Assembly (NCBI RefSeq): GCF_033568475.1
Contig: NC_133122.1
Coordinates: 146,582,861 to 146,646,860 of the forward strand
Source: Henckelia pumila
Taxonomy: Eukaryota > Streptophyta > Magnoliopsida > Lamiales > Gesneriaceae
Length of the DNA stretch: 64,000 bases
Direction: 5' to 3'
Shown here: positions 23,926 through 36,497 of the stretch, in pieces
How positions within the stretch are numbered: the first letter of the stretch is position 1
How the letters are laid out: the number at the start of each line of letters is the position of its first letter
Notes under the pieces: generated by a model
Seen by the model: the letters and a program-made list of their open reading frames with translations, nothing else
The model's database searches: none
Told to the model about the DNA's origin: nothing
Made by a program: the position numbers and the translations under genes

Positions 23926-26700
23926 TTTAAAATATACTAGTGATATGCATATGTGATACGCGCGCTATGCAATTTTGATTTTTGGAAAGCGGTGTTTCAA
24001 ACTTATATAATGGTTTTTCAACTGTGTTATGAAAGAATTGAATCTCCTCTGATTTATGGTGATTATTTTTTTCTTCTTTTTTTTTTGGGTTGATATTTGT
24101 ATTAGTTTAGTTAAAGTAGGATGAATATAGATATAAATTGATATTGATGTCATATTGATTGATTAAATTAATTAGTATACACGAGTCAAGTTTAATTAAT
24201 GGTATAGATATTAATATTTTTACTAATAATAAAATTCTACTTTAATTTCTATTTAAAAATAAAAACAAAAAAACTTTTTAACATTTATTGAAATGTCAAA
24301 ACAATTTCTGCTTTATTTAATGAAAATACTTATATATATTATATATAATGAGAAAAAATCAATGTGTTTTATCAAAAAAAGAAAAAGGAAAAAAAAGAAT
24401 CAAATGGAAGCTTTCATTCAAATATCAAAATCAATACAATATGCAAGATGTATGATGTGGTCAAATAAAGTACTTATCTGAATTAAGTGAATTCAAGGGT
24501 GTGTAGTGAACCCTAATAATAAAGTCGTTGATTGTCATTTATGTCACGAATAGAGTGTCAGAAGCCTCATGCGATGGGGAGTGCTCTGCGAAAATCCGAC
24601 ACTCAAGGCAGCGCTATCCAAAACCAAATAAGGAAAAAATCTTTGAGAGCATAATGAAGGAAACTTGAATGTAAAAAAATAAAATTAAAAAAAAAAAGAA
24701 AAAAGAAAAAGGGAGAACCCCCTAAAATGAAATGAGAGGAAGAGATGTATTTAATAGACCACTTGATTAGCTTAAAGCTAATAGACTCTTTTGTCTGGGT
24801 TTGAGCCCTCTGTAGGCTTGCCTCTTAATTTTGATGGATTTAGTGACGAGCTAAATTATTAAAATTGGGTAATATATTATTATGTATAATTTATTATATT
24901 CAATTTCACGTTCTTTTTTTATATTATTTATCAAATTATTAATTATTTATTTTACATCAATCAAATCATTAATTATTTATCTTATATCAATCAAATCATT
25001 GAATTTAAATTACTATATTATCCTTTATAAATAATTTTATTCATATTTTATTTACTGTTAAAAGAACAAAATAATAATTTATCATTTTTATATAAAATTT
25101 AATCAATCAAATCAAATAAACTCAAATAAACTATAATCTATCAAATACTATATTAACTATAATTTCTTATTTATTTTCTATTGCATTATACTATTTATCT
25201 ATGTATTATTTATCTCACCACTCAAACCAAACGGTACCAAGCGATACTAAGTAAATGTTTGTGCGATGTCCCCTTTGTTTTAATTTTTCAATCCTTCATT
25301 CATAAAATATTGCAAACGTCTCTTTCTTTTCTATGGTGTGAAAGCTTTGACAATATGCACTTCTAGCCTGTTTTCACTTTTTCGCCCCTTGCTCTTTATA
25401 TTTTCACAATTTTATTATGATATTCTTTTTTTTAAAAAAAGAAAAAAAAAAAGAAAAAAAACTTTGAAACTTCCACGAGTTTGGCCATCCGAATTTACCC
25501 AGGACAGACCAGAGGAAATATCGTCCTCATTATAATTAATCGGCAAAATTAAGCTGTGATACTTGCTTTTATTTTTATTATTTTCTTTTTCAAAAACGAT
25601 TATGACATATAATGGAGATGATTTTGTTGAAAATAATGATAGATATATCGAACATATATAGGGACCATAACGCCAAGAACGAAAGGATAATTATTTCGCT
25701 TGTTTATATGTTGTATCATTGGTTGCCACCAAACAAAATCACGATAAACTCATAAAAGTAATATTAATTCATTTAATAATGTTTTCCAAATTACATTTAC
25801 TTACGCGAGAAGCACACATGCACATGAGGGATGGGTTTTCGGTATACCGTATCAATAATATTGATAAGAAAAAAATTCATACCGGTATCGATATCGAAAT
25901 TCTGAAATTTTGATAAAATCCATAGTGATATCGTATAGATACCGAAAAAAAATTCGATATACCAAAAAACTGTCAATATATTGAAAAAATTTCGATACGA
26001 TATCACGAAAAGTCGGTATTTTGGCTCGGTATCCTAACCCTGCTCACGTATAAAAAATTATGTTTCATTGATACTTGGGAATAACAATATTTTTAATCTT
26101 GTTATTGATATTTTTTCACTTTTGATTATATTAATAGTAAATTGGTATTTTCATTTATGTAGCTTACATTTTTTTTTTGGTTTTGTTACGATGAATTTTC
26201 ATTTATTCTCATGTGACTTGTATATTGTTTTTGTTTTTTTATCATTTAACTTATATTTTCTTTCATTTTCAGTCCTTCCTAATAAAATATAACCTTGGCC
26301 AAAATATTTTTTGAAAAGTACTAACCCTTCCAGCAGCGTATTTGAAGTGTTTCAAATACACTAAAGAATGTGTCTTTTTTTTTTTTTTTTTTTTTAAAAA
26401 AAAAGTTTGACCAAGTTAACTATCTCTATTCTCGATAACACACATTTGTGTAGCCAAAATTTTTATGTTTGAAATTAATTAAAAAAATATATAAAAAAAT
26501 GCATGTATATAAAAAATAAATTGCAAATGAACACGATGGTTGGGGAATTACTATACCTACGTGGGTACCACTACAAGATCAAACTCATAATTAATTAGCT
26601 TGCCAAAAAGTATCGCATCTAAATCTCGAGGGGAAGAATTCCATACAATATTTCCTTCAATTTCAACGACAACACAATCCATATATGATATGTAACCTTA
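23926..26700. other. AT-rich spacer with microsatellites and decayed repeats
   Basis: No gene is supported. A degenerate minus-strand Helitron-like end (A then CTAG at 23937-23940, with GCATA/TATGC arms) is possible. The stretch 24880-25260 holds repeated 'atcaaatcattaattattta' segments typical of a small MITE. There are long A and T runs near 24690, 25440 and 26380. Confidence 0.4.
25826..26041. mobile_element. hAT-like MITE (about 0.2 kb)
   Basis: The stretch begins AGGGATGGGTTTTCGGTATACC and ends GGCTCGGTATCCTAACCCT. The ends are imperfect inverted repeats, and the inside has many 'cggtatcgatatcg' and 'tcgatacgatatc' palindromic pieces. This is the form of a common plant non-autonomous hAT family. 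The flanks (gcacatg, gctcacg) match only partly as a target duplication. Confidence 0.45.
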
Positions 26701-26719
26701 AAATGATGTTGTACGTTTC

Positions 26720-27073
26720 TTAGTTTCGGGGACGAGTATTTTCCGGTAAGGCGGTTGCAGCGACGACTTTGGCAACATCAAGTGCAGTAGCCTCCGGTTT
26801 CTTGTTGGAGGACAAGGTGAAATAGCCAATGATAGCCGCACAAGCGAACCCGCCGATGGCCATTCTTTTCGGGCAAAACGGCATCTTGCTCCTCCGGTGG
26901 AGAACCTCTGTGTTATGTTGTGTTGCCCCGGGCATTCGTGGCGGCCCATGGGGCAATCCCTCCGAGGCCACGGTGGGGGTGGCTGCCCCCGCAGCCTTGA
27001 TCACTGGCTGGCCTTGCCCCGGTGGCGGTGGTGGCCGCATTCCTTTTGGATTCACATTCCCTGGTGCTACCAT
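26720..27073 (-). CDS. Small proline-rich protein with one membrane segment, unknown function
   Basis: Single-exon frame of 117 aa, with the start at 27073 just downstream of a TA-rich region. The N-terminal 50 residues are rich in Pro, Gly and Ala (PPPPPG near residue 14). A basic segment with PFCPKRM follows, then a hydrophobic stretch of about 18 residues (MAIGGFACAAIIGYFTLS, about 71-88), then a charged tail with DVAKVVAAT. The GC content is far above the surroundings. An arrangement of soluble N-terminus, single membrane anchor and short tail would suit a small organelle or endomembrane protein. I do not recognise the family by name. The alternative, a chance frame, is unlikely given the composition and length. 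Confidence 0.7.
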   Translation of the reverse strand: MVAPGNVNPKGMRPPPPPGQGQPVIKAAGAATPTVASEGLPHGPPRMPGATQHNTEVLHRRSKMPFCPKRMAIGGFACAAIIGYFTLSSNKKPEATALDVAKVVAATALPENTRPRN

Positions 27074-27111
27074 GTTTAATATAATTAACCTTGTTATGTG
27101 TTGTTAGTTCG

Positions 27112-27131
27112 ATATATATATATATATATTT
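27112..27131. repeat. TA microsatellite upstream of the small minus-strand gene
   Basis: About ten TA units lie 40-60 bases upstream of the ATG at 27073. On the minus strand they could serve as the TATA element of that gene, but they are also an ordinary microsatellite. Confidence 0.5.
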
Positions 27132-27340
27132 TGTTGATGAATTTGTACGAGGGGAATTGAAAGATATAGGGGTGGAGATTGTTACATGTTTGACAAGTGG
27201 AGTGCCATCAGTGAATCAAGCATTGTAACAAATTAAACAACGATTCATTTTCATTTTCATGCTGTTGAATCGGTCTCTTATATATTATCCGGTTCTTTTG
27301 GTTATAGTTTAGTTCGTGGTTTCTATAATATGTTCGTGCC

Positions 27341-28005
27341 AATGTCTCTTGTACGTATTATTTTTTTTTTAAAAAGATGGTACATGTCAATTCTAAGTCA
27401 TATTGGGATTATATATTGGAAAAAAACGTGTTTAACAACTTATCAAATAATTGTAACATGAGTTATTATGAATTGATGATAATATTTTAACTTTTTTGCT
27501 AATCTTTTAGTTGATATGATCAATCACGCATATTCGTGATTTTTTATTAATCGTATCCAATAACAAAACCATATTTTTATTTTTGCCTTAACTAAAATTT
27601 TATAAGCTCTCTATTTCTGATCTATTTTTATGTGTTGAATTTGTATCTTTTTAAATGTACGAATAAATCTCCAATGTCTCTTGTACGTATTATTTTTTTT
27701 AAAAAAAAGATGGTACATGTCAATTCTAAGTCATATTGGGATTATATATTGGAAAAAAACGTGTTTAACAACTTATCAAATAATTGTAACATGAGTTATT
27801 ATGAATTGATGATAATATTTTAACTTTTTTGCTAATCTTTTAGTTGATATGATCAATCACGCATATTCGTGATTTTTTATTAATCGTATCCAATAACAGA
27901 ACCATATTTTTATTTTTGCCTTAATTAAATTTTTATAAGCTCTCTATTTCTGATCTATTTTTACGTGTTGAACTTGTATCTTTTTAAATGTACGAATAAA
28001 TCTCC
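27341..28005. repeat. 332-bp tandem duplication, two copies
   Basis: Copy 1 (27341-27672) and copy 2 (27673-28005) are head to tail, starting 'aatgtctcttgtacgtatta' and ending 'gtacgaataaatctcc'. They differ by a few substitutions and run-length changes in T/A tracts. No coding capacity is supported in either copy, although short frames appear. Confidence 0.85.
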
Positions 28006-30960
28006 ACAACTCCAATTGTGAATTTACACTTTAACCCTTACCAAATTGAAAAAAAAAAAAAACACACACACACTCGCACAACCCATTGCTTCACGCCTTT
28101 TCGTCCTTCACAACCCACACTCACGAATCTCCACCCTTCACAACTCACAAACTCACACCAAAATTCCAACGCAACCAGAAACACTCAACAACAAACATTC
28201 CCTCACAATTGCAATTGCAAAGGTCCTAAGGCTTCGGATCAAGATCGGTCATCTACGTACCTCCTTCCTCTTACGCCAACCAAGTCCGACAGGTAATTTT
28301 AGTTTTAATTTTAATTTTAATTAAATACATTTTAAAGCATCCCCATATGAAATTCTGCAACTTTTATTAAAAAATTCTGCAAATACGTTATAATTATGCC
28401 ACCGTATACCTCCAACTAAATGGTAAGCAAGATTTAATTTCCAATAACAAACCTAACATATTTTAATTGAATTCCACCACAGTTAACTTTCACAATGCCT
28501 AATTATTAATAGTAATAATTAATAAAGTTGTAGTGCCAAATTTCTTACTGATAAGTTTTACAAATTCCAATTCTCTAAACAATAATTAGTTTACATTGTT
28601 TAAGATTAAATGTTCAGTTAAATTTTCAGAGTAACGATATAGACACATAATCTTGGACTAAGTGAATTGGTGTCTAAATGTCTATGTACACATTCAAATG
28701 GCCAGCCCTAAAATTCTGCATATTTTTTTATAATTCAGTCGTACATGGTTAGGAAATTTAAATAAAAAAAATGTATAGTAACAAAAATAGAGACTAAAGA
28801 TGCTATAAGCTTAGTGGAATTAATGGCAAATGTTTATCCAAAACTGATTTAATGTGCTTTGTTTATTATTTGCTCTGTCTGTTATGTTATGTTATGTTAT
28901 GTTATGTCTGTGTGTGTCACCTCTTGTTTATAGAGGATCAATGTGTTGCATATGCTAGACAATAATGAGTGAACTCCTGTTTTCCTACGAAATAATTAAG
29001 ATGATATATCTTAATAAATCATTGATATCAGATACAATCATTTTTCTTAAAGTTCAAAAATATAAATATGATTCAAAAATTTGCATCCCTAATTCTCCAT
29101 AATTATTCAAAGATTAATTCTCTTCACCATTTTCATTACAGGTTCCCAAGCTTCATCAAACTAAAATTAAAATCAAAATTCATCATGGGCCGAAAAAATT
29201 CAGTATATGATACAACATTTTACCAACTCATTTACTTTTTGGATTTTATCAGATTCCTATAATCATTTCTCATTGCATCATTCTGTATTTCTAACCTCAA
29301 TCATGTAACGAAGTTCTTAATGGGTTGAAAGATAACAATTCCTCTTATTTCTAATCTGATTTTTTTTATCAACAGGTTATTGGAAAGTAGTAGTTATAAG
29401 GCTATCGATAATATGCCATCAAATTCTACCTCGCAAGGTATAATTCTCTTCACCACCTATTATGAACCTCACTTCAAAAAAAAAAATTTGTTGCCTCACA
29501 ATTCTTACTTGATGTTGTCCACTGTGTTAATATCAGAGCCACTCGCAGCAAGTGCCCCAAAAGTAAAAAAAAAAAAAAAAAAAGTATGATGACGCATTTA
29601 AGCCAAGCAAGAATTAAAGTAACAGAAAGCGGTTCCATCTCAAAAAGGTTTCTCAAATTTCATTTCATCATTGTCCTGTTTATTGTCATCAATTGTTATG
29701 TTGTAAAAAAACAAATGATCTTTGCCCATATTTATTTACTTGTATATATCATTTTGTACGGTAACTTCTCAAAATCATTTCATGAAAAAATAAATAAATT
29801 TGATTAAAGTTCTTTTAACATTTCTATACAATTTCAGATTCGCTATGCAAGTTTAGAATGGATTAAAAATATCTATCACCTCTGAATTTATCACTATTAT
29901 TATTGTTATATGCTATGATATATGTTAATATGCATTTCATTATCCTTTATTTTTTCCACTCAGAAGGGTATCAATTTTCTCTTGTTTTATTATCGTCGTT
30001 ATTGTGATACGATATAATATTTAAAAATTATTTTCACCAACAGCTTGTTATTCAAAGGTGGTCAGATGTTACCTCCCAAGGTATATTTCTCCTTGCCACC
30101 TATTATGAATCTCACAGCTCGAAAAACAATTAGTTGTCTCCCATTTTCTACTTGATACCGTCAACTATATTAATGTCAGAGAAATTTGCAGAAAGTGCCT
30201 CTAAAGACAAAAAATGACCCAGGAACGCATCTGAGACAAGAAAGAAAAGAAAATATAGAGGTTACAAATCAACCAGGTTTTCGATAATTCTCATATAATA
30301 AACTGTTAAATTGTAAATAAATATAATAATTACTTATCTTTATTTTCTTATTATTATTTTATAATTAATCTCCTCAAAAATATTCGAGAGAAAAAAAATG
30401 ATTACAATTGTTGTATCATTTCTATACAATTTCATTTTAGTTGCACACGTTTGTAACTTGCTGGAAAACATCTATTGTCTCTTAAATTTTAACTGTACTT
30501 ATTAATATTTTTTTTTGTTTATTTTATCAAAAAGGTATTATCCAATGATGGTAGTCATGTGCCTATTGATACATGCACACAAAACATATGCCCCAAGGTA
30601 TATTTTTTAAGATAAGTCTTATATATCATAGAATTATCAATTACACCGTGTTTTAAATTTCATTCTGCTAACTATAATAATTATTTACAGACATATTTGT
30701 AGAAAATACTTCAGAAAAGGACAAGACAGAATCCAAACATTCAAATCCGCTTATTCAAACACGTCCTCAACATATTCAGAATGCATTACAGCCAAAAAAA
30801 AAAAGAAAAAGAGAAAGATAATGTCACGTCACTCATAGCTGTAAAATATCAAGGTAAAAAAATAATTATTAGTAATTTATTTCTTCATGGATTTCCTATG
30901 CTATAATTTTATACATTTTTTGCTTTCAGAATTAACATATAATTATATTTTCTGATTGCC
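28006..30960 (+). other. Possible 5' part of the Helitron ending at 33755
   Basis: It starts with a CA-rich leader-like stretch (28050-28280). Exon-like pieces follow that repeat one another: 29395-29560 resembles 30050-30210, and a shorter piece lies at 30530-30600, each with a '(c)aaggtat' donor-like junction. The pieces encode short Ser/Lys-rich segments ending in Lys runs (29570, 30800). I infer the N-terminal low-complexity part of a Helitron gene. No 5' TC terminus was identified. Confidence 0.3.
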
Positions 30961-31000
30961 ATAGCATGTAGGAACATTAGAATTACGTGAAATAAATTCA

Positions 31001-31310
31001 ATGATCATATGTCATAACTACGAGGCAAAAAAGTTTGAATTTGAAAGCCCCACGTTCTGCTGTGATAATGGTAAAATCAGATTAGAAGCCACAACCATTC
31101 CAAATGAATTATTTGAATTGTTACGGACACTCAATCTCAAGAAGCTGAGGATTTTCGAAAAAAAATCAGAGTATATAATAGTATATTTTCGTTTACTTCT
31201 TTTGGTGTTAAAATGGATACAAATCTTGCTTTTTCAAGACGTGGAGTCTATACATTTAGAGTGTTAGTACATGCTTATAAGAGATAGAAGATAGATAATA
31301 TAAAAGATAA
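31001..31310 (+). pseudogene. Fragment of a Helitron Rep/helicase N-terminal region
   Basis: The frame reads CHNYEAKKFEFESP, then FCCDNGKIRL and a PNELFELL segment. This is the Cys-rich segment and 'GKI-L' motif found before the Helitron_like_N domain of plant Helitron helicases. After one frame change it continues with IFSFTSFGVKMDTNLAF and RRGVYTFRV, which is also family sequence. The rest of Rep and the PIF1 helicase are absent, and RPA-like sequence follows instead. This is a broken gene: frameshifted, with the 3' part deleted. Confidence 0.7.
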
Positions 31311-31389
31311 ACCAAAGTTATTCCCAGTTTCTCTCTGAAGAAAAAAAAAACTGGTGGTTTTCTTTTAATAAAGGAAATGAATAATTCTG

Positions 31390-33512
31390 TTATTTTTCCT
31401 ATCAATTCACTTCAAACCAACCAAAAAAATGTAAGAAATAAAGTACTGGTTCTTAGACAAGGACATCAAACTTCCACAATGCAAAGTTCAACAACAATTC
31501 GAAAGATGATATTCATGGATGATGAAGTAAGTTGAAAGGTTTAATTTTAATTTAATTGTTCCATTTGTTTTTGGTGAAACAATTGTTTTTTTATACCTAT
31601 CGATCTGTTCAATCACATTTTATAAATTTTGATGATTTGAATAATTTCAAATATCAATTTTCTTTCTTTTTAAATCGAGAGAGACATACAACATTTAAAA
31701 ATGACTACTAAATTATGTAAATGAACGTGATACCTCTGTAGCACAGCCAACATCTTTATAAGTATTCTTTTTATGAAAAAGTGTTATTATATTTATGCAA
31801 AAATGTTCTGAAAATTATAATATATACGCAAAAGTGTTCTGAAAAATGTAATATTTTGCCTATTAGTTGTAATAACTCAAACTACTGAATTTGCTTCTGT
31901 TTTCTGTTTCATGGGTATAATGATTCATGGTATAATGTTTGAAAACATTATACAAATATTTGAAGATCAGATCAAGGTCAGCAAGACGTATATCATCGAG
32001 AACCCAATTTTCCAACCCATACAAACAAAGTATCCAAATGTGAATAAAAGAATTGAATTGCAGCTGCATAGAGGGATACTCGTAAGCGAGGCACAACCAC
32101 AGTTGATATGTGACAGCTTGAACTTTGAATTCAAAGAATTTGCTTATATAAAAGCAAATCTAGCCACTGATAATGAACATGGTAAATGTCATTATAGCTG
32201 TTGTTTTATATTTATGAGAAAATGATGAATTTGTTTAAAGTCTATCCCCTTTTGTGCAGATGTTATTGGAATTTTGATAAAAGTTCGGCAACTCAACCGT
32301 TATACAAAACAAGACAAGATCACATTTAGTTACAGAAGGAAAATAATTTTGATGAACTCAATGTAAGTTCATTGAACATAATCACCTCATTCAATAATTA
32401 TTTATAAGTATTTTTTCTTGCAAGCTCCAAACTATCACAATAAACTTATGGGATGATCTGGCACTAAATGAAGGACAAATTCTGGAAGAAAATCGTACTC
32501 AGAACTCAATTGTGGCCTTCTGCAATCTTAAAATGTGTATATATCATGGTATTGTCATTAAAATGTTTATCATTTACTTCTGTCGTGTTCATGAATAATT
32601 TGGGTCATCATCTATATGGTTTTCAAAAGGGATTTCCATAATATAACAGTCCATAAATGCTGACAGTTTTATTATCTTAAACGGGACATGTATTACTGCT
32701 TTAAGGAAAATATATGTTAGATTGAAAATAAGTCAAAACCATGGTATGAAGCATGTGCTAATTGTCTGAAAGCAGTCACTAAAATAACAAATGGAATTAG
32801 TTGTGCAAATTACATAAACCAAATTGTTCAAGCATACACTCATATGTTGAATTGATGTTGAAAAGTATCTGTCAATACTTTGATGTCATGTCAATCTCTA
32901 TAGGTATCGTTTAACAATAACGGTGCTAGATAATGACACATTAGCAAGACTTACATTATTTGAAGATGTCGCTTCAGATTTTATTAGCTGCTCTGTGAAG
33001 GAATACATTGAATTACTTGATAAGGTATACATGATTGTAACCATAATTTTAAATTTTGAAGTTCTAAATTTATTGCTTACTGAACTACCCATTGAAGTTA
33101 TTTACTAATCTGTACATTGAAATTATATATTAACATGAATCAAATGAAACAAAATTTCTCATTGCTCTTGACAACACAATCAAGGGACAACATGTGTTCC
33201 TTTTCAAGATGGATCAAAAAATTTATAAACAAAAAAATACACTATATATAGTAGTGAAAGCCTTCCAAAAGCCACAAGCATAATCCTCAACACAAAAATA
33301 TGTGAAACCCAAGAGGTGCTTGCCAGTTGTCGGAATCACAAAAGGAAAAAGAAGAGAGATTCATTGAAAATTACAGAAAACCAAGATGATGTGAAGGTAT
33401 CAAAATCACCGACAGATGAAACCATTGAAATTAAAAATGACAAGAACATATATAGCTGTATTTACTCAAAAAAAAAGACGGATGTTGAATCAAAGGAAGG
33501 ATGCTGGAGTTA
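31390..33512 (+). pseudogene. Replication protein A 70-kDa subunit-like gene carried by the Helitron, probably broken
   Basis: Exon-like blocks lie at about 31440-31527, 31908-32181, 32260-32362, 32425-32548, 32735-32840, 32904-33024 and 33160-33512. They follow the RPA70 order. The first OB fold has FMDDE, then IIQIFEDQIKVSKTYIIENP. The second has DVIGILIKVRQLN and TITINLWDDLAL. A zinc-ribbon-like WYEACANCLKAV follows, with later residue pairs partly lost. The last OB fold has LTITVLDNDTLARLTLFEDVA. The C-terminus is Lys-rich. Host RPA binds single-stranded DNA; Helitron copies are thought to help rolling-circle transposition. Most junctions are GT-AG, but the junction 32362/32425 is one base out of frame and a stop follows. 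I therefore call it a pseudogene rather than a working copy. Confidence 0.6.
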
Positions 33513-33755
33513 AAGTGATTAACATGAAAAAGAGAAATTATTGATTACTTATATTTTATGTTATGTGTACTATTAATATTTAAAAAATTTTCTCCCAATA
33601 AAACAGTTATATATATATATATATGAATGATTATTTAAAAATATGTTTCGGTATTTGTGGGTATTCTATGAATTTTTTTTCCAATAAAAATTGTTTATTT
33701 TCGTCGCATTACTATCATATATATTTTACGTGCAACACACGTACACTTTTTCTAG

Positions 33756-34256
33756 TATATAAAAAATATGAAAAGAACAGTGCTACCAAGCTACCATCCA
33801 ACGGAGCAACACATGACTCCGTCTTAAATTATATACTCCCTGAACAAAATTTCTAAGTCCGCTCCAATATTATACAAACACAGAATTCCCTCTTGTCTCA
33901 TATAAGCTATTATCTGTATCATCGATGGACCAAAACTCTGATATGATTCTATCATGTTTGATATGAAGTGATTTATCTAGCTATTTTGTTCCCATATACT
34001 AAAACGACATATCGTTTCAATCATTATTTTATGACGAATTCTTCCAGCTTACTTGTATGTGAGAAATTTGTATATGAGAAATTTGTCCAGTGGCCATTTT
34101 CTTTTGATAACCTCCTTGTGTGTGTGGATCAAATAGAAATGTATATGGTGAATTGGCAAATATATATAATATAGTTACCATCTGAAAGGAGGAAAATAAA
34201 AATAAAAATAAAATTAAACGGCGGCATTAAATCTAGACATAGAATCCTGTACGGAA
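33756..34256. other. Spacer between the Helitron end and the TIR element
   Basis: Ordinary mixed AT-rich sequence with no supported gene or repeat. Confidence 0.5.
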
Positions 34257-35396
34257 TTGGATCCCCTACTGTGGCTGATGCTGTGGGGGGTAAAACGGCA
34301 ACGTTTACCCCCACAGTCAAATTTCTTTTTTTTTTTAATATTTAATTATATTATCTATTTTTATTCAAATTTTTGGGATTTTTTGCAAATTATTTTTCCC
34401 CCTTATATCTTTTTTATTATACATTTTAAATCATTATTGTATCTTTTTATTTTCTTATATCATTTTATTATGCTTGAAAAAAATAATAAAAATGAAGTAC
34501 GATATTAAATATATATAAACATTTAAACATATCATAAATTATATGTAAAGTTAGAAAAATCAAATTAAATTGATTTGTTTTCTAAATATTGAAAATTAAA
34601 TTTATAAAATTAATAATTGAATATTAGATTTTTATCATAATAAAACACATTATAGTTGGACAAATTAAAAATAAAAAAAAATTAAATATATAAATATTTT
34701 AAAGTATAATAACTTATATGTAAAGTCTAAAAAAATAAAATATAAATTATTTATAATCCGTTAATTCAGTTAACTGATTTTTTTAATGAAACCAATAATC
34801 AAGCTGAATTAATCAAAATTTTTAGAACTAAAATCAAATATCTGAATTAACCAAACTGATCAATTTTTGAATTCATTCAGTGGGTTAATTCGGTTTAACT
34901 AATACAATATGCATCCATAATTATCTTGAAATCATTACTTTTAATAATAATATATCTACTAAACATTTTTAATCAACTGTCTTTCTTTTTGATATTATAA
35001 AAATGTTAGTTGAAATGAAACAACAAAATATTTGAATTATTTACGTGTGTTTTCATATTAAGTATTAACATTAATTCGTTGGTGTATTATTATATAATAT
35101 TGAAATTAAATTATAAAAAAAAAATGTTACAAGAAAATAATAAGATAAAATAATAAGATTTTTTTAAAAAAAATTAAAATGTATAATAGAAAGACCTAAA
35201 AGTAAATTAAAAAAAATAAAGAGATAAAAAACCAAAAATTTTAGAAAAAAACCTAAAAATATGAATAAAAATAAATAATTAAATATTTAAAAACAAAAAA
35301 GAATTAAAAAGAAAAAAAAAAAAAATTTGGCTGTGGGGATAAACGATGCCCCCCACAGTATCCCCTACTGTGGCTTAGCCACAGTAGGGGATCCAA
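34257..35396. mobile_element. 1.1-kb DNA transposon-like element with GC-rich terminal inverted repeats
   Basis: Both ends share TTGGATCCCCTACTGTGGCT as inverted repeats (left from 34257, right ending 35396). A second inverted segment follows (ctgtggggggtaaaacg and its counterpart, with 'acccccacag'). The right end also has its own perfect 13-bp-arm hairpin (35362-35390, loop TTA). The 1 kb between is extremely AT-rich and non-coding. A clean target-site duplication was not found, so the superfamily is unknown. Confidence 0.65.
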
Positions 35397-35779
35397 ATCC
35401 AATCATGTACATACGTTCTGATGTTTTGTTTGGTAATATTTTTTTTAAAAAAACTAACTTATAAATTGTTTTAAAAAAAGTTGGATATCTTCAACTTATT
35501 AATTTTTTACATTAAGATCTTATTTGAATCTCTTTTAATATAAATTATGTTAACTAATACCATTATGATTACTACTAATAATATTTTAATTTGAACAACA
35601 TTAATAATAATTAATTACCATAGCGTTGCTATTAAATAATAAATATTTTAATTTTCTATTATACTAATAAACTAATACATCTAATTATATTAATTATTAA
35701 TTAATATATAAATAATAGTAATTATTATTAATATTACGTGTATTGATATTATCTTTAGTACTATTACAATTACAAGTAC

Positions 35780-35842
<63 letters not shown>

Positions 35843-36480
35843 ACATAATTATTATTAATACTCATGATACTATTATATTATACTAATAATAGTTATCATA
35901 TTATAAGTAAAGCTACGATAGATTATAATCATGATCATGAATGAAAAAAATTGTCAATTCAACAAGGATGAAATTCACATTTTTGTATTTTACATGCATG
36001 AATCCATGTATGCAATGTATATATATGTAAAATATTATTGCCATATTGGACATCGAAATAATTAATTAAATCTTCTTAAGTCATAGAAATGCCACATGAT
36101 TTTTGTATTTTACATGTATGATGTATCCATGTATGCAAAAATGTAAAATATTGCCATATCGGACATCGAAATAATTAATTAAATCTTCTTAAATTCATAG
36201 AAATGCCACATGCGAATGCTCCTGTCATTCCAGAACGGATCCATCATGCAAGTTAACAAATTAGCCACTAATTAAGCTAATTACCAAATTTAAAAAAAAA
36301 AACTCCATTGAACATAAAAATCACCCTAATAAGTAATAACAAAATCATAACAATGCCAATCCAAATTCAACAAAATAAAGAAACACAAAACAAAGCAACA
36401 ACATTAATTATGGTCTAAGTAACACAAACACACGCCATGCAAATTAAATAATTGTCTCACGAATTAATGTACTACCAGCT
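35397..36480. other. AT-rich spacer downstream of the phytocyanin gene
   Basis: It contains ATT/AAT microsatellites at about 35775-35850 and the tandem duplication listed separately. No gene is seen. Confidence 0.6.
35980..36212. repeat. ~115-bp tandem duplication
   Basis: Two head-to-tail copies (about 35980-36096 and 36097-36212) share 'ttttgtattttacatg', 'gacatcgaaataattaatta' and 'catagaaatgccacatg'. They differ by a few indels. Confidence 0.8.
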
Positions 36481-36497
36481 ACTCGATATTTCTATAA

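Larger units (their letters stand above)
31001..33755 (+). mobile_element. Helitron (right part), with 3' terminus at 33755
   Basis: The 3' end shows TACGTG/CACGTA arms (33727-33732 and 33738-33743, loop CAACA), an 8-base gap, then CTAG (33752-33755) followed by T. This is the standard Helitron 3' structure. Within the element are a fragment of the Helitron Rep/helicase protein and a replication protein A-like gene, the two gene types plant Helitrons carry. The 5' end is not located and may lie near 28 kb. The helicase core is missing, so the element is non-autonomous. Confidence 0.65.

Noticed and set aside
31863-32096. Minus-strand 77-codon frame
   Set aside because: It is antisense to the RPA-like OB-fold exon, which carries recognisable family residues on the plus strand.
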